DNA of 63,714 nucleotides, taken from NCBI RefSeq assembly GCF_000378505.1, contig NZ_KB900007.1, positions 1-63,714 on the forward strand, read 5' to 3'. This DNA comes from Modicisalibacter luteus DSM 23508 (GTDB lineage Bacteria; Pseudomonadota; Gammaproteobacteria; Pseudomonadales; Halomonadaceae). The notes beneath the pieces are model-generated. The model did not search any database and was not told the DNA's origin. It worked only from the letters and a program-made list of their open reading frames with translations. This document shows, piece after piece, positions 10,620-19,351 of this stretch; the stretch's first letter is position 1, and every line of letters starts with the position of its first letter. A program made the translations under genes and the position numbers.

Positions 10620-11720
10620 CGGGTCGAGCTCGAGAGCGACCGACTGGCCCGGCTCGGGCAGGAAGACGCCCGGCACCTGGGCCTGCAGGTTGGCCTCGCT
10701 GCCATCCGCGCCCTGCGCATGCAACCGCAACAGGCTGCTGCGTCCCAGCAGCTTGGACATGATCACTTGGCTACGCTGTGCCGGCATCTCACGACGTTCG
10801 TCGTCCGGCACTTCGACAGGGGTGACGCGTAGCGCCTCGGGACGGATCATCACCCGTGCCCGTGTGCCCTCGGCAAGCCCTGGCGTGGCGACCGGCCCCA
10901 CCGGGGTTGCTACCCGGCCGCCCTGTACCGTACCGCGCCACTCGTTGACCGCCCCGAAGAACGACACCACGAATGGGTGGCAGGGCTCGCAGTAAAGCTC
11001 GCGGGGCGTCCCCATCTGCACGATGCGCCCGTCGCGCATCAGAGCGATGCGATCGGCCATGAACATCGCCTCCTCGGGATCGTGGGTTACCAGCAGGGTG
11101 CCGGCACCTACGCGCTTGAGTACCTGCAGGGTGTCGTCGCGGATCTGTTCGCGCAACCGGGCATCGAGGCTGGAAAACGGCTCGTCGAGCAGCATCAGGT
11201 CCGGTGACGGTGCCAACGCCCGGGCCAGCGCCACTCGCTGCTGCTGACCACCGGACAGCTGATGTGGATAGGCCCGGGCATGTGCCGCCATGCCCAGCTG
11301 CTCGAGTAGAGCCAGGGCACGCTCGCGACGCTCGGCAGCGGGCAACGACTCCAGGCCGAAGCCGACGTTTTCCAGTACCCGCAAGTGCGGAAATAGCGCC
11401 GACTCCTGAAATGCCAGCCCCACGCTGCGTTTTTCAGGCGGCACGTGCCGATCGCCAGGCACGCTGAGCGGCTCACCGCGCAGCCTCAACTCGCCGTGCT
11501 GCAGAACCTCGAGCCCAGCAGCAATGCGCAGCAACGTCGTTTTGCCGCATCCGGACGGCCCCAGCAGACACACTACCTCACCTGCGCCCACCGTCAGGCT
11601 GACGTCATCGACGGCCAGGTGATCATCGTAGGTGTGACTGACATGGCTCAGGGTCAGCAGACTGCCGTGGCGCGCCTGGGCACCTCGGACAGCATCGGTC
11701 GGCGAAAAGTTGGTAGTCAT
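10581..11720 (-). CDS. fbpC: Ferric iron ABC transporter, ATP-binding protein
   Basis: This ATPase powers the iron importer. The 379 residues contain Walker A GPSGCGKT (about 50-57), the Q-loop segment FQESALFPHL, the signature LSGGQQQRVALARAL, Walker B LMLLDEPFSSLD and a C-terminal TOBE-like regulatory region. The ATG at 11720 is chosen because the protein core begins soon after; no strong ribosome site is seen, and a GTG at 11759 is an alternative start. It is encoded opposite to the permease and binding protein, unusual for this operon type. Confidence 0.88.
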   Translation of the reverse strand: MTTNFSPTDAVRGAQARHGSLLTLSHVSHTYDDHLAVDDVSLTVGAGEVVCLLGPSGCGKTTLLRIAAGLEVLQHGELRLRGEPLSVPGDRHVPPEKRSVGLAFQESALFPHLRVLENVGFGLESLPAAERRERALALLEQLGMAAHARAYPHQLSGGQQQRVALARALAPSPDLMLLDEPFSSLDARLREQIRDDTLQVLKRVGAGTLLVTHDPEEAMFMADRIALMRDGRIVQMGTPRELYCEPCHPFVVSFFGAVNEWRGTVQGGRVATPVGPVATPGLAEGTRARVMIRPEALRVTPVEVPDDERREMPAQRSQVIMSKLLGRSSLLRLHAQGADGSEANLQAQVPGVFLPEPGQSVALELDPSQTFVFPLGAGA

Positions 11721-11804
11721 GGTCGATGGCACGGTCTCTGTGGTTGGATTGCCCCGCACGGGAATTGACGTCGGTCGGCCAACAGGCTTGAATACAGCAA
11801 ATAA

Positions 11805-11819
11805 TGCAACGTATTCTCA
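11805..11819. promoter_or_regulatory. Candidate Fur box between fbpC and fbpA
   Basis: TGCAACGTATTCTCA matches the 7-1-7 Fur pattern TGATAATNATTATCA at most positions, with a good right arm (ATTCTCA). It lies about 27 bp before the fbpA start in the divergent fbpC/fbpA promoter region, so one Fur site could control both genes. The left arm is weak. Confidence 0.5.
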
Positions 11820-11845
11820 TTAAAATACAGCTTCGAGGAATCTCC

Positions 11846-12871
11846 ATGCCCGCACGTCGCCTCGCCGCGCCGCTAGCGATGCTCGCCGCCGGCTTCGCCG
11901 GTATCGGCACTGCCAGCGCCGAGGAAGTCAACATCTATTCGGCCCGCCACTACGACTCCGACCAGGCACTTTATGACGCCTTTACAGAAAAGACCGGCAT
12001 CGAGGTTAACGTACTGGAAGGCAGCTCCGATCAACTTATCGAGCGTATCAAGCGCGAGGGAGCAGCCAGCCCCGCCGACGTGATGATGACCGTCGATGCC
12101 GGGCGCCTGTGGCGAGCCGAACAGGAAGGAGTCTTCCAAAGCATCGAGTCCCCGGTACTCGACGAGCGTGTACCCGCTGCCATGCGTCATCCCGAGAACA
12201 AGTGGTTCGGCTTCAGCCAGCGGGTACGAGCGATCTTCTACGATCCCAACGACATCGATCCGGCCAACCTCAAATCCTACGAGGATCTGGCCGATCCGCG
12301 CTTCAAGGGCGAGATCTGCATCCGCTCGTCGAACAACATCTACAACCAGTCGTTGCTGGCCTCGTTGATCGCTCATCATGGCAAGGAAGAAGCCGAGGCG
12401 TGGGCACAAGGTGTGGTCGACAACATGGCCCGCGACCCGGAAGGCGGCGACACCGACCAGATCCTCGGCGTGGCCAGCGGCGAGTGCAACATCGCCGTGG
12501 CCAACCACTACTATTATGCGCGCCTGCTCGAATCAGACGATCCGGAGGAGCGTGCGGCAGCCGAGAAGGTCCAGGTTCTGTTCCCCAACCAGGACGGCCG
12601 TGGCGCCCACGTCAACATCGGTGGCGCCGGCGCGGTCCGCAATGCACCGCATCACGAGAACGCCACCCGCTTCCTCGAGTTCCTCGCCTCCGATGAGGCC
12701 CAGGCATTGTTTGTCGAGGGCAACCACGAATATCCGGTGGTCAAGGGCGCGGCCAAGGATCCGGTACTGGATTCCCTGGGCGACTTCAAGACGGATGACC
12801 TCAACGTCAGCGCACTCGGCGAGAACAACCCCGAGGCGATCCGTATCTTCGACCGCGTCGGCTGGCGCTGA
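11846..12871 (+). CDS. fbpA: Ferric iron ABC transporter, periplasmic binding protein
   Basis: This is a 341-residue FbpA/FutA-type iron-binding protein. A signal peptide runs to the TASA/EEVN junction around residue 25. The mature part begins VNIYSARHYDSD, typical of the family, and the NHYYYARL segment holds the adjacent tyrosines that ligate Fe3+ in these proteins. The ATG at 11846 follows GAGGA. A candidate Fur box precedes it and a strong terminator follows at 12894-12924, so it is probably monocistronic. Confidence 0.93.
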   Translation: MPARRLAAPLAMLAAGFAGIGTASAEEVNIYSARHYDSDQALYDAFTEKTGIEVNVLEGSSDQLIERIKREGAASPADVMMTVDAGRLWRAEQEGVFQSIESPVLDERVPAAMRHPENKWFGFSQRVRAIFYDPNDIDPANLKSYEDLADPRFKGEICIRSSNNIYNQSLLASLIAHHGKEEAEAWAQGVVDNMARDPEGGDTDQILGVASGECNIAVANHYYYARLLESDDPEERAAAEKVQVLFPNQDGRGAHVNIGGAGAVRNAPHHENATRFLEFLASDEAQALFVEGNHEYPVVKGAAKDPVLDSLGDFKTDDLNVSALGENNPEAIRIFDRVGWR

Positions 12872-12893
12872 GCCCAACTGCACCGGGATGCAC

Positions 12894-12924
12894 AACGGCC
12901 CGCGGCAATGCCGCGGGCCGTTTT
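12894..12924 (+). terminator. Rho-independent terminator after fbpA
   Basis: A perfect 11-bp stem (CGGCCCGCGGC with GCCGCGGGCCG) with an AAT loop is followed by TTTT. It lies 20 bases past the fbpA stop and also sits just past the 3' end of the convergent polA. Confidence 0.92.
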
Positions 12925-12941
12925 ACGTCCTCAATACGCTT

Positions 12942-15749
12942 TTAGTGCGCCTCGTCCCAGTTCTCCCCCGCCTGCGCCTCGACGATCAGCGGTACACGCA
13001 GCTCGGCTGCGTTCTGCATGCGCTGCTTGACCGCCCCGATAAAGTCCTCGACTTGCGACTCGCGAACCTCGAAGACCAGCTCGTCGTGCACCTGCATGAC
13101 CATCCAGGCATCGAACTCGGCATCGCCCTCGCGCGGGTTCAGCCAGTTGTCTACATCGATCATCGCACGCTTGATGATATCGGCGGCCGTGCCCTGCATC
13201 GGTGCGTTGATCGCCGTACGCTCGGCGGCCTGACGCCGGGCATGCTGACGGGAATTGATCTCGGGGAGGTACAACCGCCGCCCGAACACGGTTTCGACGA
13301 AACCATCTTCGGCAGCTTGTGATCGGATATCGTTCATGAAGCGCGCCACACCGGGGTAACGGTCGAAGTAGCGATCGATATAGGTCTGTGCCTGGTTGCG
13401 CTCGACCCTGAGTTGCTTACTCAGTCCCCAGGCGCTCATGCCGTAGATCAACCCGAAGTTGATGGCCTTGGCACTGCGCCGCTGGTCGGGCAGCACGTTC
13501 TCAAGCGCCACGCCGAACACCTCAGCGGCGGTAGCGGTGTGAATGTCTCGCTCCTCGGCAAAGGCCTCCAGAAGCCCCTTGTCCTCGGATAGGTGCGCCA
13601 TGATGCGCAGCTCGATCTGGGAGTAGTCGGCAGCGACGATCCGGTAGCCCGGCCGGGCGATGAACGCTTGACGAATCTTGCGCCCTTCCTCGGTACGGAT
13701 AGGAATATTCTGCAGGTTGGGATCGCTGGATGACAGCCGACCGGTTGCGGTCACCGCCTGGTGGTAACTGGTGTGGATTCGCCCCGTGGCCTTGTTGATC
13801 AGTTGCGGCAGCTTATCTGTGTAAGTCGATTTGAGCTTGGTCAGCCCACGATGGGACATGATCACCTTGGGCAGCGGATAGTCCAGCGCCAGCTCCTCGA
13901 GCACCGCCTCGGCGGTGGATGGCGCACCCTTGGGTGTTTTCTTGATCACCGGGACCTTCTGTTCCTCGAAGAGGATATCGCAGAGCTGTTTGGGCGAGCC
14001 GAGGTTGAACTCGCGCCCGGCGATGTCGAAGGCGTCCTTCTCCAACTCGCGGATGCGCGTCTCGAGCTCCTGGCTCTGGCGGTGCAAACGCTCGGCATCG
14101 AGTGCCACACCTGTACGCTCCATGCGCGAGAGCACCGGAATCATCGGCCTTTCGATGGTATCCAGCACCTCGCTCAGGCGCCCTTCCGCCTCGATGCGCG
14201 GCCGTAACTCGCGATGCAGGCGCAGAGTGACGTCGACGTCTTCGCAGGCGTAGGGCACGGCCTGCTCGAGGGCGATCTGATTGAAGGTGAGCTGCTTGGC
14301 GCCCTTGCCGGCGACCTCCTCGAACGAGATGGTTTTCTCGCCGAGATACTTGAGCGCCAGAGAGTCCATGTCGTGACGCGTCGCCGTGGAATTGAGCACG
14401 TAGGACTCGAGCATGGTGTCGGTCAGCGCCCCCGCGACACGGATATCGTAGCGCGCCAGCACCGAGATGTCGTACTTGAGGTTCTGGCCGATCTTGCCCT
14501 TGGCAGGATCTTCGAGCAACGGTTTGAGCGCGGCGAGCACGGCGTCACGCTCGAGCTGTGCAGGCGCATCCAAGTAATCGTGGGCCAACGGGATATAGGC
14601 TGCCTCGCCGGGCTCCAGGGCCAGGCCGACTCCGACGATCTCGGCTTCCATATAGTTGAGGCTGTTGGTCTCGAGATCGAAGCAGAACACCTCGGCTTCC
14701 TCGAGGCGCGCCAGCCAAGCGTCAAATTCATCCTGGGTCAGTAGGGTGTGATCATTGCGATCTGGCTTGGCCAGCGTGACCGGCTCTTCCACGGCGTTTT
14801 CGCCTGCCGATGGCGATCCATGCTTCGACGCACCGGCCGACGCGCCATCCGCGACATCATCGACGCCTTTATCCTGGCCAGCCAGCAACTCGGATAGCCA
14901 GGCCTTGAACTCGAGCTCGCGGTAGAGTTCAAGCAGGGCCTCGCGATCGGGATGGGCGATATCCAGGTCGTCGAGGCCCACAGGTAGGTCGCAATCGGTC
15001 TTGATGGTGGCCAGCCGATACGACAGGTAGGCCTGTTCGCGGTTTTCCTCGAGCTTCTTGGGCAACGACTTGGCGCCCCGAATGCTCAGCGTAGTGACCT
15101 TGTCGAGATCGGCATAGATCGCATCCAATCCGCCAATCCCTTGTAACAAGCCAAGCGCAGTCTTCTCGCCGACCCCGGGCACACCAGGAATATTGTCGAC
15201 TTTATCGCCCATCAGGGCCAGGAAGTCGATGATCAGCTCCGGCGGCAAGCCGAACTTGGCGGTGACGCCCTCGATATCGAGCGTTTCGTTCTTCATGGTA
15301 TTGACCAAGGTGATATGGCCATTGACCAGCTGAGCCATATCCTTATCTCCTGTGGAGATCACCGCGTCGCGGCCTGCCTCGGTGGCATGGCGCGCCAGCG
15401 TACCGATGACGTCATCGGCCTCGACCCCTTCCACGCACAGCAGCGGCAGGCCCAGCGCACGTACGCAGGCGTGTAGCGGCTCGACCTGCTCGCGCAGATC
15501 GTCGGGCATCGGCGGCCGGTGCGCCTTGTACTGCTCGAAGATTTCGTCACGGAAGGTCTTGCCCTTGGCATCGAAGACCACCGCCATGGGACTGTCCGGA
15601 TATTGCCTGATCAGGCTCTTGAGCATGTTGAGCACGCCCTTGACCGCCCCGGTGGGCTTGCCCTTGGAGGTGGTCAGCGGCGGTAGGGCATGAAAGGCTC
15701 GATAGAGGTAGGATGAACCGTCGACGAGAACGATGGGGGTAGCGGCCAT
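12942..15749 (-). CDS. polA: DNA polymerase I
   Basis: This 935-residue enzyme fills gaps and removes RNA primers. All three parts are present: an N-terminal 5' nuclease (about 1-300; begins [17 protein letters not shown]), a proofreading 3'-5' exonuclease with intact acidic motifs ([24 protein letters not shown]), and the polymerase with motif A DYSQIELR, motif [15 protein letters not shown] and motif [11 protein letters not shown]. The linker near residues 300-330 is acidic, as often seen in halophiles. Its neighbourhood with a DUF2782 gene and thrB resembles that of Pseudomonas. Confidence 0.98.
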   Translation of the reverse strand: MAATPIVLVDGSSYLYRAFHALPPLTTSKGKPTGAVKGVLNMLKSLIRQYPDSPMAVVFDAKGKTFRDEIFEQYKAHRPPMPDDLREQVEPLHACVRALGLPLLCVEGVEADDVIGTLARHATEAGRDAVISTGDKDMAQLVNGHITLVNTMKNETLDIEGVTAKFGLPPELIIDFLALMGDKVDNIPGVPGVGEKTALGLLQGIGGLDAIYADLDKVTTLSIRGAKSLPKKLEENREQAYLSYRLATIKTDCDLPVGLDDLDIAHPDREALLELYRELEFKAWLSELLAGQDKGVDDVADGASAGASKHGSPSAGENAVEEPVTLAKPDRNDHTLLTQDEFDAWLARLEEAEVFCFDLETNSLNYMEAEIVGVGLALEPGEAAYIPLAHDYLDAPAQLERDAVLAALKPLLEDPAKGKIGQNLKYDISVLARYDIRVAGALTDTMLESYVLNSTATRHDMDSLALKYLGEKTISFEEVAGKGAKQLTFNQIALEQAVPYACEDVDVTLRLHRELRPRIEAEGRLSEVLDTIERPMIPVLSRMERTGVALDAERLHRQSQELETRIRELEKDAFDIAGREFNLGSPKQLCDILFEEQKVPVIKKTPKGAPSTAEAVLEELALDYPLPKVIMSHRGLTKLKSTYTDKLPQLINKATGRIHTSYHQAVTATGRLSSSDPNLQNIPIRTEEGRKIRQAFIARPGYRIVAADYSQIELRIMAHLSEDKGLLEAFAEERDIHTATAAEVFGVALENVLPDQRRSAKAINFGLIYGMSAWGLSKQLRVERNQAQTYIDRYFDRYPGVARFMNDIRSQAAEDGFVETVFGRRLYLPEINSRQHARRQAAERTAINAPMQGTAADIIKRAMIDVDNWLNPREGDAEFDAWMVMQVHDELVFEVRESQVEDFIGAVKQRMQNAAELRVPLIVEAQAGENWDEAH

Positions 15750-15874
15750 GGATAAGGCATCCCTGGGAAACGAAAGACAGACGATGCCCCCATGATACGC
15801 AAGGTGACGTTGAGCGTCAGTCGCTGTCGCCGGGCAAGTCGCTAGACTGGAGTCATACCGTCAGGGAGGAACGG

Positions 15875-17089
15875 ATGAGCTATCGCCGCCTGCTCAGGGA
15901 TCGCTGCGGCTTGCTGGGCATTGCCTTTCTCGCCGTGTTTTCGGGCAACATGGGCCAGAGTTTCTTCATCGGCCTGTTCCAGCGTCCGCTTACGCAACAT
16001 CTGGAAATCAGTGCCGGTACGTTCGGTACGCTGTACTCGTTGGTCTCATTGATAGCCGGGTTCCTTGTCCTGCACCTGGGCCCCAGCCTCGACTGGATGT
16101 CGCCACGCCGTTTTGCGCTGGCGGTACTGACCGGCCTGTTCGCCGGCGTGCTGCTTATGACCCTTTCGCCATGGCTTATCGCCGCTGTATTGGGGCTGGG
16201 GCTGGTCAGATTGTGCGGTCAGGGTCTGCTGGTGCATCTGGGCTTTACGCTGGCCGGCCGCGAGTTCGGTGCGCAGCGCGGCCGGGCGGTTGGCGTGGCT
16301 AGCCTGGGGATGCCGTTGGGCGAGATCGTGCTGACACCAGCGGTAGCTCTGTTGCTGGTATGGCTGGGCTGGCGGGAAGCCTGGTGGCTGTTTGCCCTGG
16401 TCCTGATCTTCGCCTGGCTTATCCTGGCGTCTCGAGTCGACTGGCCATCGCCGCCTCAGGTGCCAGCCGGCGAGGCCAAGACGCCGACGGTGCGACCGTT
16501 GCGTGATGTGCGCTTCTGGCGGCTATTGCCGTTGTTGCTGCTGCTGCCTGTGACCATGACCGGCATCTTCCTCTACCAGGCGCAGATGACCGAGGACCTG
16601 GGTGCCGCGGCGGCGACGTACGCCATGGCCTTGGCTGGCAAGGGGCTGGCCCGCATGCCCGGAGCATTGATGGGAGGACGTTGGGTCGATCAACTCGGCG
16701 AGCAGCGCCTGGGGCGTTGGTACCAGTTGCCCTTTGCCCTGGCCTTGGTCATTGCGCTGACCTTGGGTGGCGACATCGCCATCTGGGCGCTGATGCTGGG
16801 CGGCGGCCTGGTGGTTGGCATGCAGGAGCCCGTCGCCAACAGCCTGATGGTCAGCCTATGGGGCAGCGAGCATTTGGGGCGGGCCCGGTCCGCCATGAGC
16901 GCCAGCATCGTGTTCGCCACCGGGTTGTCACCTGCCGTGTTCGGCATTCTGCTCGATCTGGGCATCGACTTCTCAAGCCTGCTCGGTGGCATGCTAGTTC
17001 TGCTGGTCGGCAGTTGGCTCCTTGCCCAAGGGACTCTGGCCACTCTCCTGCGTCGTCCCGAATCCCGGGAATGGCCGCGCTTATCCTGA
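15875..17089 (+). CDS. Major facilitator superfamily transporter
   Basis: This 404-residue protein has about 12 predicted membrane helices and is of MFS type; a loop after helix 2 reads LGPSLDWMSPRRFA, similar to the MFS signature loop. The start follows GGGAGGAAC. No substrate can be assigned. It is inserted between polA and the DUF2782-thrB pair. A shortened, frameshifted homologue follows at 17153, so this is the intact member of a tandem duplication. Confidence 0.88.
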   Translation: MSYRRLLRDRCGLLGIAFLAVFSGNMGQSFFIGLFQRPLTQHLEISAGTFGTLYSLVSLIAGFLVLHLGPSLDWMSPRRFALAVLTGLFAGVLLMTLSPWLIAAVLGLGLVRLCGQGLLVHLGFTLAGREFGAQRGRAVGVASLGMPLGEIVLTPAVALLLVWLGWREAWWLFALVLIFAWLILASRVDWPSPPQVPAGEAKTPTVRPLRDVRFWRLLPLLLLLPVTMTGIFLYQAQMTEDLGAAAATYAMALAGKGLARMPGALMGGRWVDQLGEQRLGRWYQLPFALALVIALTLGGDIAIWALMLGGGLVVGMQEPVANSLMVSLWGSEHLGRARSAMSASIVFATGLSPAVFGILLDLGIDFSSLLGGMLVLLVGSWLLAQGTLATLLRRPESREWPRLS

Positions 17090-17152
17090 CCGGCCGATCA
17101 TGAACTACGCGGTACGCAACGCGTGCCGCTTGGCTAGGAACTAGGAATATGC

Positions 17153-17816
17153 ATGAGCTATCTTTCACTACTGCGCCAGCATCGCGGCCTGCTGAGCATC
17201 GGCTTGCTTGCAATGCTATCCAGCAGCCTCGGCCAAAGCTACTTCATCGGCCTGTTCCAGGCCAATTGCCGAACGCCTGGCGATCAGCGCCGGCGAGTTC
17301 GGCATCGCCTATTCCAGTGTCACGCTGATTGCCGGCTTCGTGATGCTGCATTTCGGTCCCAGTATCGACTGGATCGCCCCACGCCGCTTCGCGATGCTGG
17401 TGCTCGCTGGCCTGCTGACCGGAATCGCGCTACTGACCCTGGCCCCCTGGGCAGCAACCGCCCTGCTCGGCCTGGGATTGGTACGTCTGTGCGGCCAGGG
17501 CCTGTTTACCCATTTGGGCAATACCCTGACAGGGCGCGAGTTCAGCATGAACCGCGGTGGCCTGGGAATGGGCATGCAGGAGATCATCGCCACGGGACTG
17601 CTGGTCAATCTTTGGGGTAGCGAGAACCTCGGCCGGGTACGCGCCCCCCTTAGTGCCTGCATGGTCTTCTCCACCGGTATCGCGCCGGCCCTGCTCGGCC
17701 TGCTGGTGGATGCCGGTGTCGATTTCCGTGCCATCCTCGCCGGCATGCTCGTTTTCATTGTCCTCGGCTGGTTCCTGGCACAGCGCCCCATCGCCGAGTC
17801 GCAATTGTCGCAGTGA
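17153..17816 (+). pseudogene. Decayed tandem copy of the upstream MFS transporter
   Basis: The first 36 residues (MSYLSLLRQHRGLLS...GQSYFIGLFQ) match the N terminus of the neighbouring transporter. A frameshift near 17261 then moves the match to another frame, which continues with RPIAERLAISAGEFG and on to the C terminus. In addition about 170 residues are missing between GREFSMNRGG and GMGMQEIIATG, where the intact copy has most of its central helices. The combination rules out a working 12-helix transporter. Clear similarity outside the lesions indicates an old tandem duplication followed by decay. Confidence 0.88.
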
Positions 17817-17883
17817 GTGCAAGCACACCGAATTTGCGCATACACTGCGGGTATCACGTCGCTTGAGACGCTCGGAGGTGGTC

Positions 17884-18174
17884 ATGAATGTATTCCGTCC
17901 CGCCCAGGCCATGCTACTCGGCCTCGTCCTGCTGGGCACCCCGCTGCTGGCCCTGGCACAGCAGGACAACGCCGTTGAACCGGACATCACCGTCCGTCAG
18001 GAAGAAGATCGCACCGTGCGTGAATACCGTGTCAACGGCCAGCTCTACGCCATCGAGATCAAACCCAAGGCCGGCCCCTCCTATTTCCTGGTCGACGACG
18101 ATGGTGACGGCGATTTCCGACGCAGCGACAACGAGCGTATCGTCATCCCCAGTTGGGTGCTGATCTCCTGGTGA
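17884..18174 (+). CDS. DUF2782 family protein
   Basis: This 96-residue protein has an N-terminal signal peptide (cleavage near LALAQQ, residue 25) and a small acidic periplasmic domain containing the family features VREYRVNGQLYAIEI, YFLVDDDGDG and PSWVLISW. The start follows GGAGG. The family is of unknown function and is commonly found next to polA and thrB in Pseudomonas-like genomes, as here. Confidence 0.9.
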   Translation: MNVFRPAQAMLLGLVLLGTPLLALAQQDNAVEPDITVRQEEDRTVREYRVNGQLYAIEIKPKAGPSYFLVDDDGDGDFRRSDNERIVIPSWVLISW

Positions 18175-18277
18175 CATGCCGATGCCGGCTTTTTCTGGGC
18201 CGGCATCGACGACGCCCCTGCAAGGCCAAGCCGCAAGCCGCTACAATAGCGCGCTTGAACCTCAGGGCGAGAACAAC

Positions 18278-19228
18278 ATGGCCGTATTCACTCCGCTGAA
18301 CGACGCTCAAGTGTCCAGCTTCCTCGAGCGCTTCGACGTGGGCAACCTGGCCTCTTTCGAAGGGGTTGCCAGCGGCACCGAGAACACCACCTTCTTCGTT
18401 ACTACCGATCGGGCACCGCTGGTCCTGACGCTATTCGAACAGGGCGAACACGACGAGTTACCGTTCTTCGTCGACCTGCTCGACTATCTCGCCGAGCACC
18501 GCCTGCCGGTGCCCGGGCCGGTCCACGATCGCCAGGGCGTCGCGCTTCAGAGCCTGGCTGGCAAGCCGGCATTATTGTTTCCGCGGCTGCCCGGCAAGTT
18601 TCCCAAGCATCCTAGCCTGGCCCAGTGCGAAGCGCTCGGCGATGCCCTGGGTCACATGCACTTCGTCTCGCAACGCTTCGAGGGACACCGTCCCAACCCG
18701 CGCGACCTGCACTGGCTGCTGGCGACCCATCACCAGGTGCTGAGCTATCTCTCGCCGAGCGACCAGGCCCTGATGAGTGATGAGATCGACACCTACCAGG
18801 GAGCGTTCGAGAACGCCGACACGCTGCCCCAGGGGGCGATTCACGGTGACCTGTTCCGTGATAACACGCTGTTCGACGGCGACCGTCTCGGTGGCATCAT
18901 CGATTTCTATAACGGCTGCACCGGGGATCTATTGTTCGATCTGGCGATCGTGATCAACGACTGGGCCAGCGATGCCGATGGCAGCCTCAACCGCGAGCGC
19001 CACGATGCGCTGTTGCGCGCCTATCTGGCACGGCGCCCACTGACCGAGGCCGAACGCCAATGCTGGCCGCTGATGCTGCGCATGACCGCGCTACGCTACT
19101 GGCTTTCACGCCTACTGGTGGTTTACGTCGATCCGCCGGCCCATGAGTTGACGCCGCACAACCCCGAGCAGTTTCGAACCATTCTCAATCGGCGCATCAC
19201 GGATGGCGCCCTGCCGTTGCCGGCCTAG
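18278..19228 (+). CDS. thrB: Homoserine kinase (ThrB type II)
   Basis: This enzyme phosphorylates homoserine with ATP on the way to threonine. The 316-residue protein has the aminoglycoside-phosphotransferase fold rather than the GHMP fold of E. coli ThrB; the catalytic loop GAIHGDLFRDNTLF and the metal site GIIDFYNG are intact. Length and start (MAVFTPL) are as in Pseudomonas ThrB. A terminator follows at 19296-19320. Confidence 0.94.
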   Translation: MAVFTPLNDAQVSSFLERFDVGNLASFEGVASGTENTTFFVTTDRAPLVLTLFEQGEHDELPFFVDLLDYLAEHRLPVPGPVHDRQGVALQSLAGKPALLFPRLPGKFPKHPSLAQCEALGDALGHMHFVSQRFEGHRPNPRDLHWLLATHHQVLSYLSPSDQALMSDEIDTYQGAFENADTLPQGAIHGDLFRDNTLFDGDRLGGIIDFYNGCTGDLLFDLAIVINDWASDADGSLNRERHDALLRAYLARRPLTEAERQCWPLMLRMTALRYWLSRLLVVYVDPPAHELTPHNPEQFRTILNRRITDGALPLPA

Positions 19229-19295
19229 GGAATTTTTACCCAGGCGCCCGATGCATTAGGCTCTACGACAGTACCCTCTAGTCATGGAATGACAC

Positions 19296-19320
19296 GGGCC
19301 GCATAATGCGGCCCCGTTTT
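19296..19320 (+). terminator. Terminator after thrB
   Basis: A 7-bp GC stem (GGGCCGC with GCGGCCC) around ATAAT is followed by CGTTTTC. It ends the DUF2782-thrB unit 30 bases before the speA start. Confidence 0.8.
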
Positions 19321-19351
19321 CGACCCAGAAGACTGCGCAGGAGAGAGCGCC

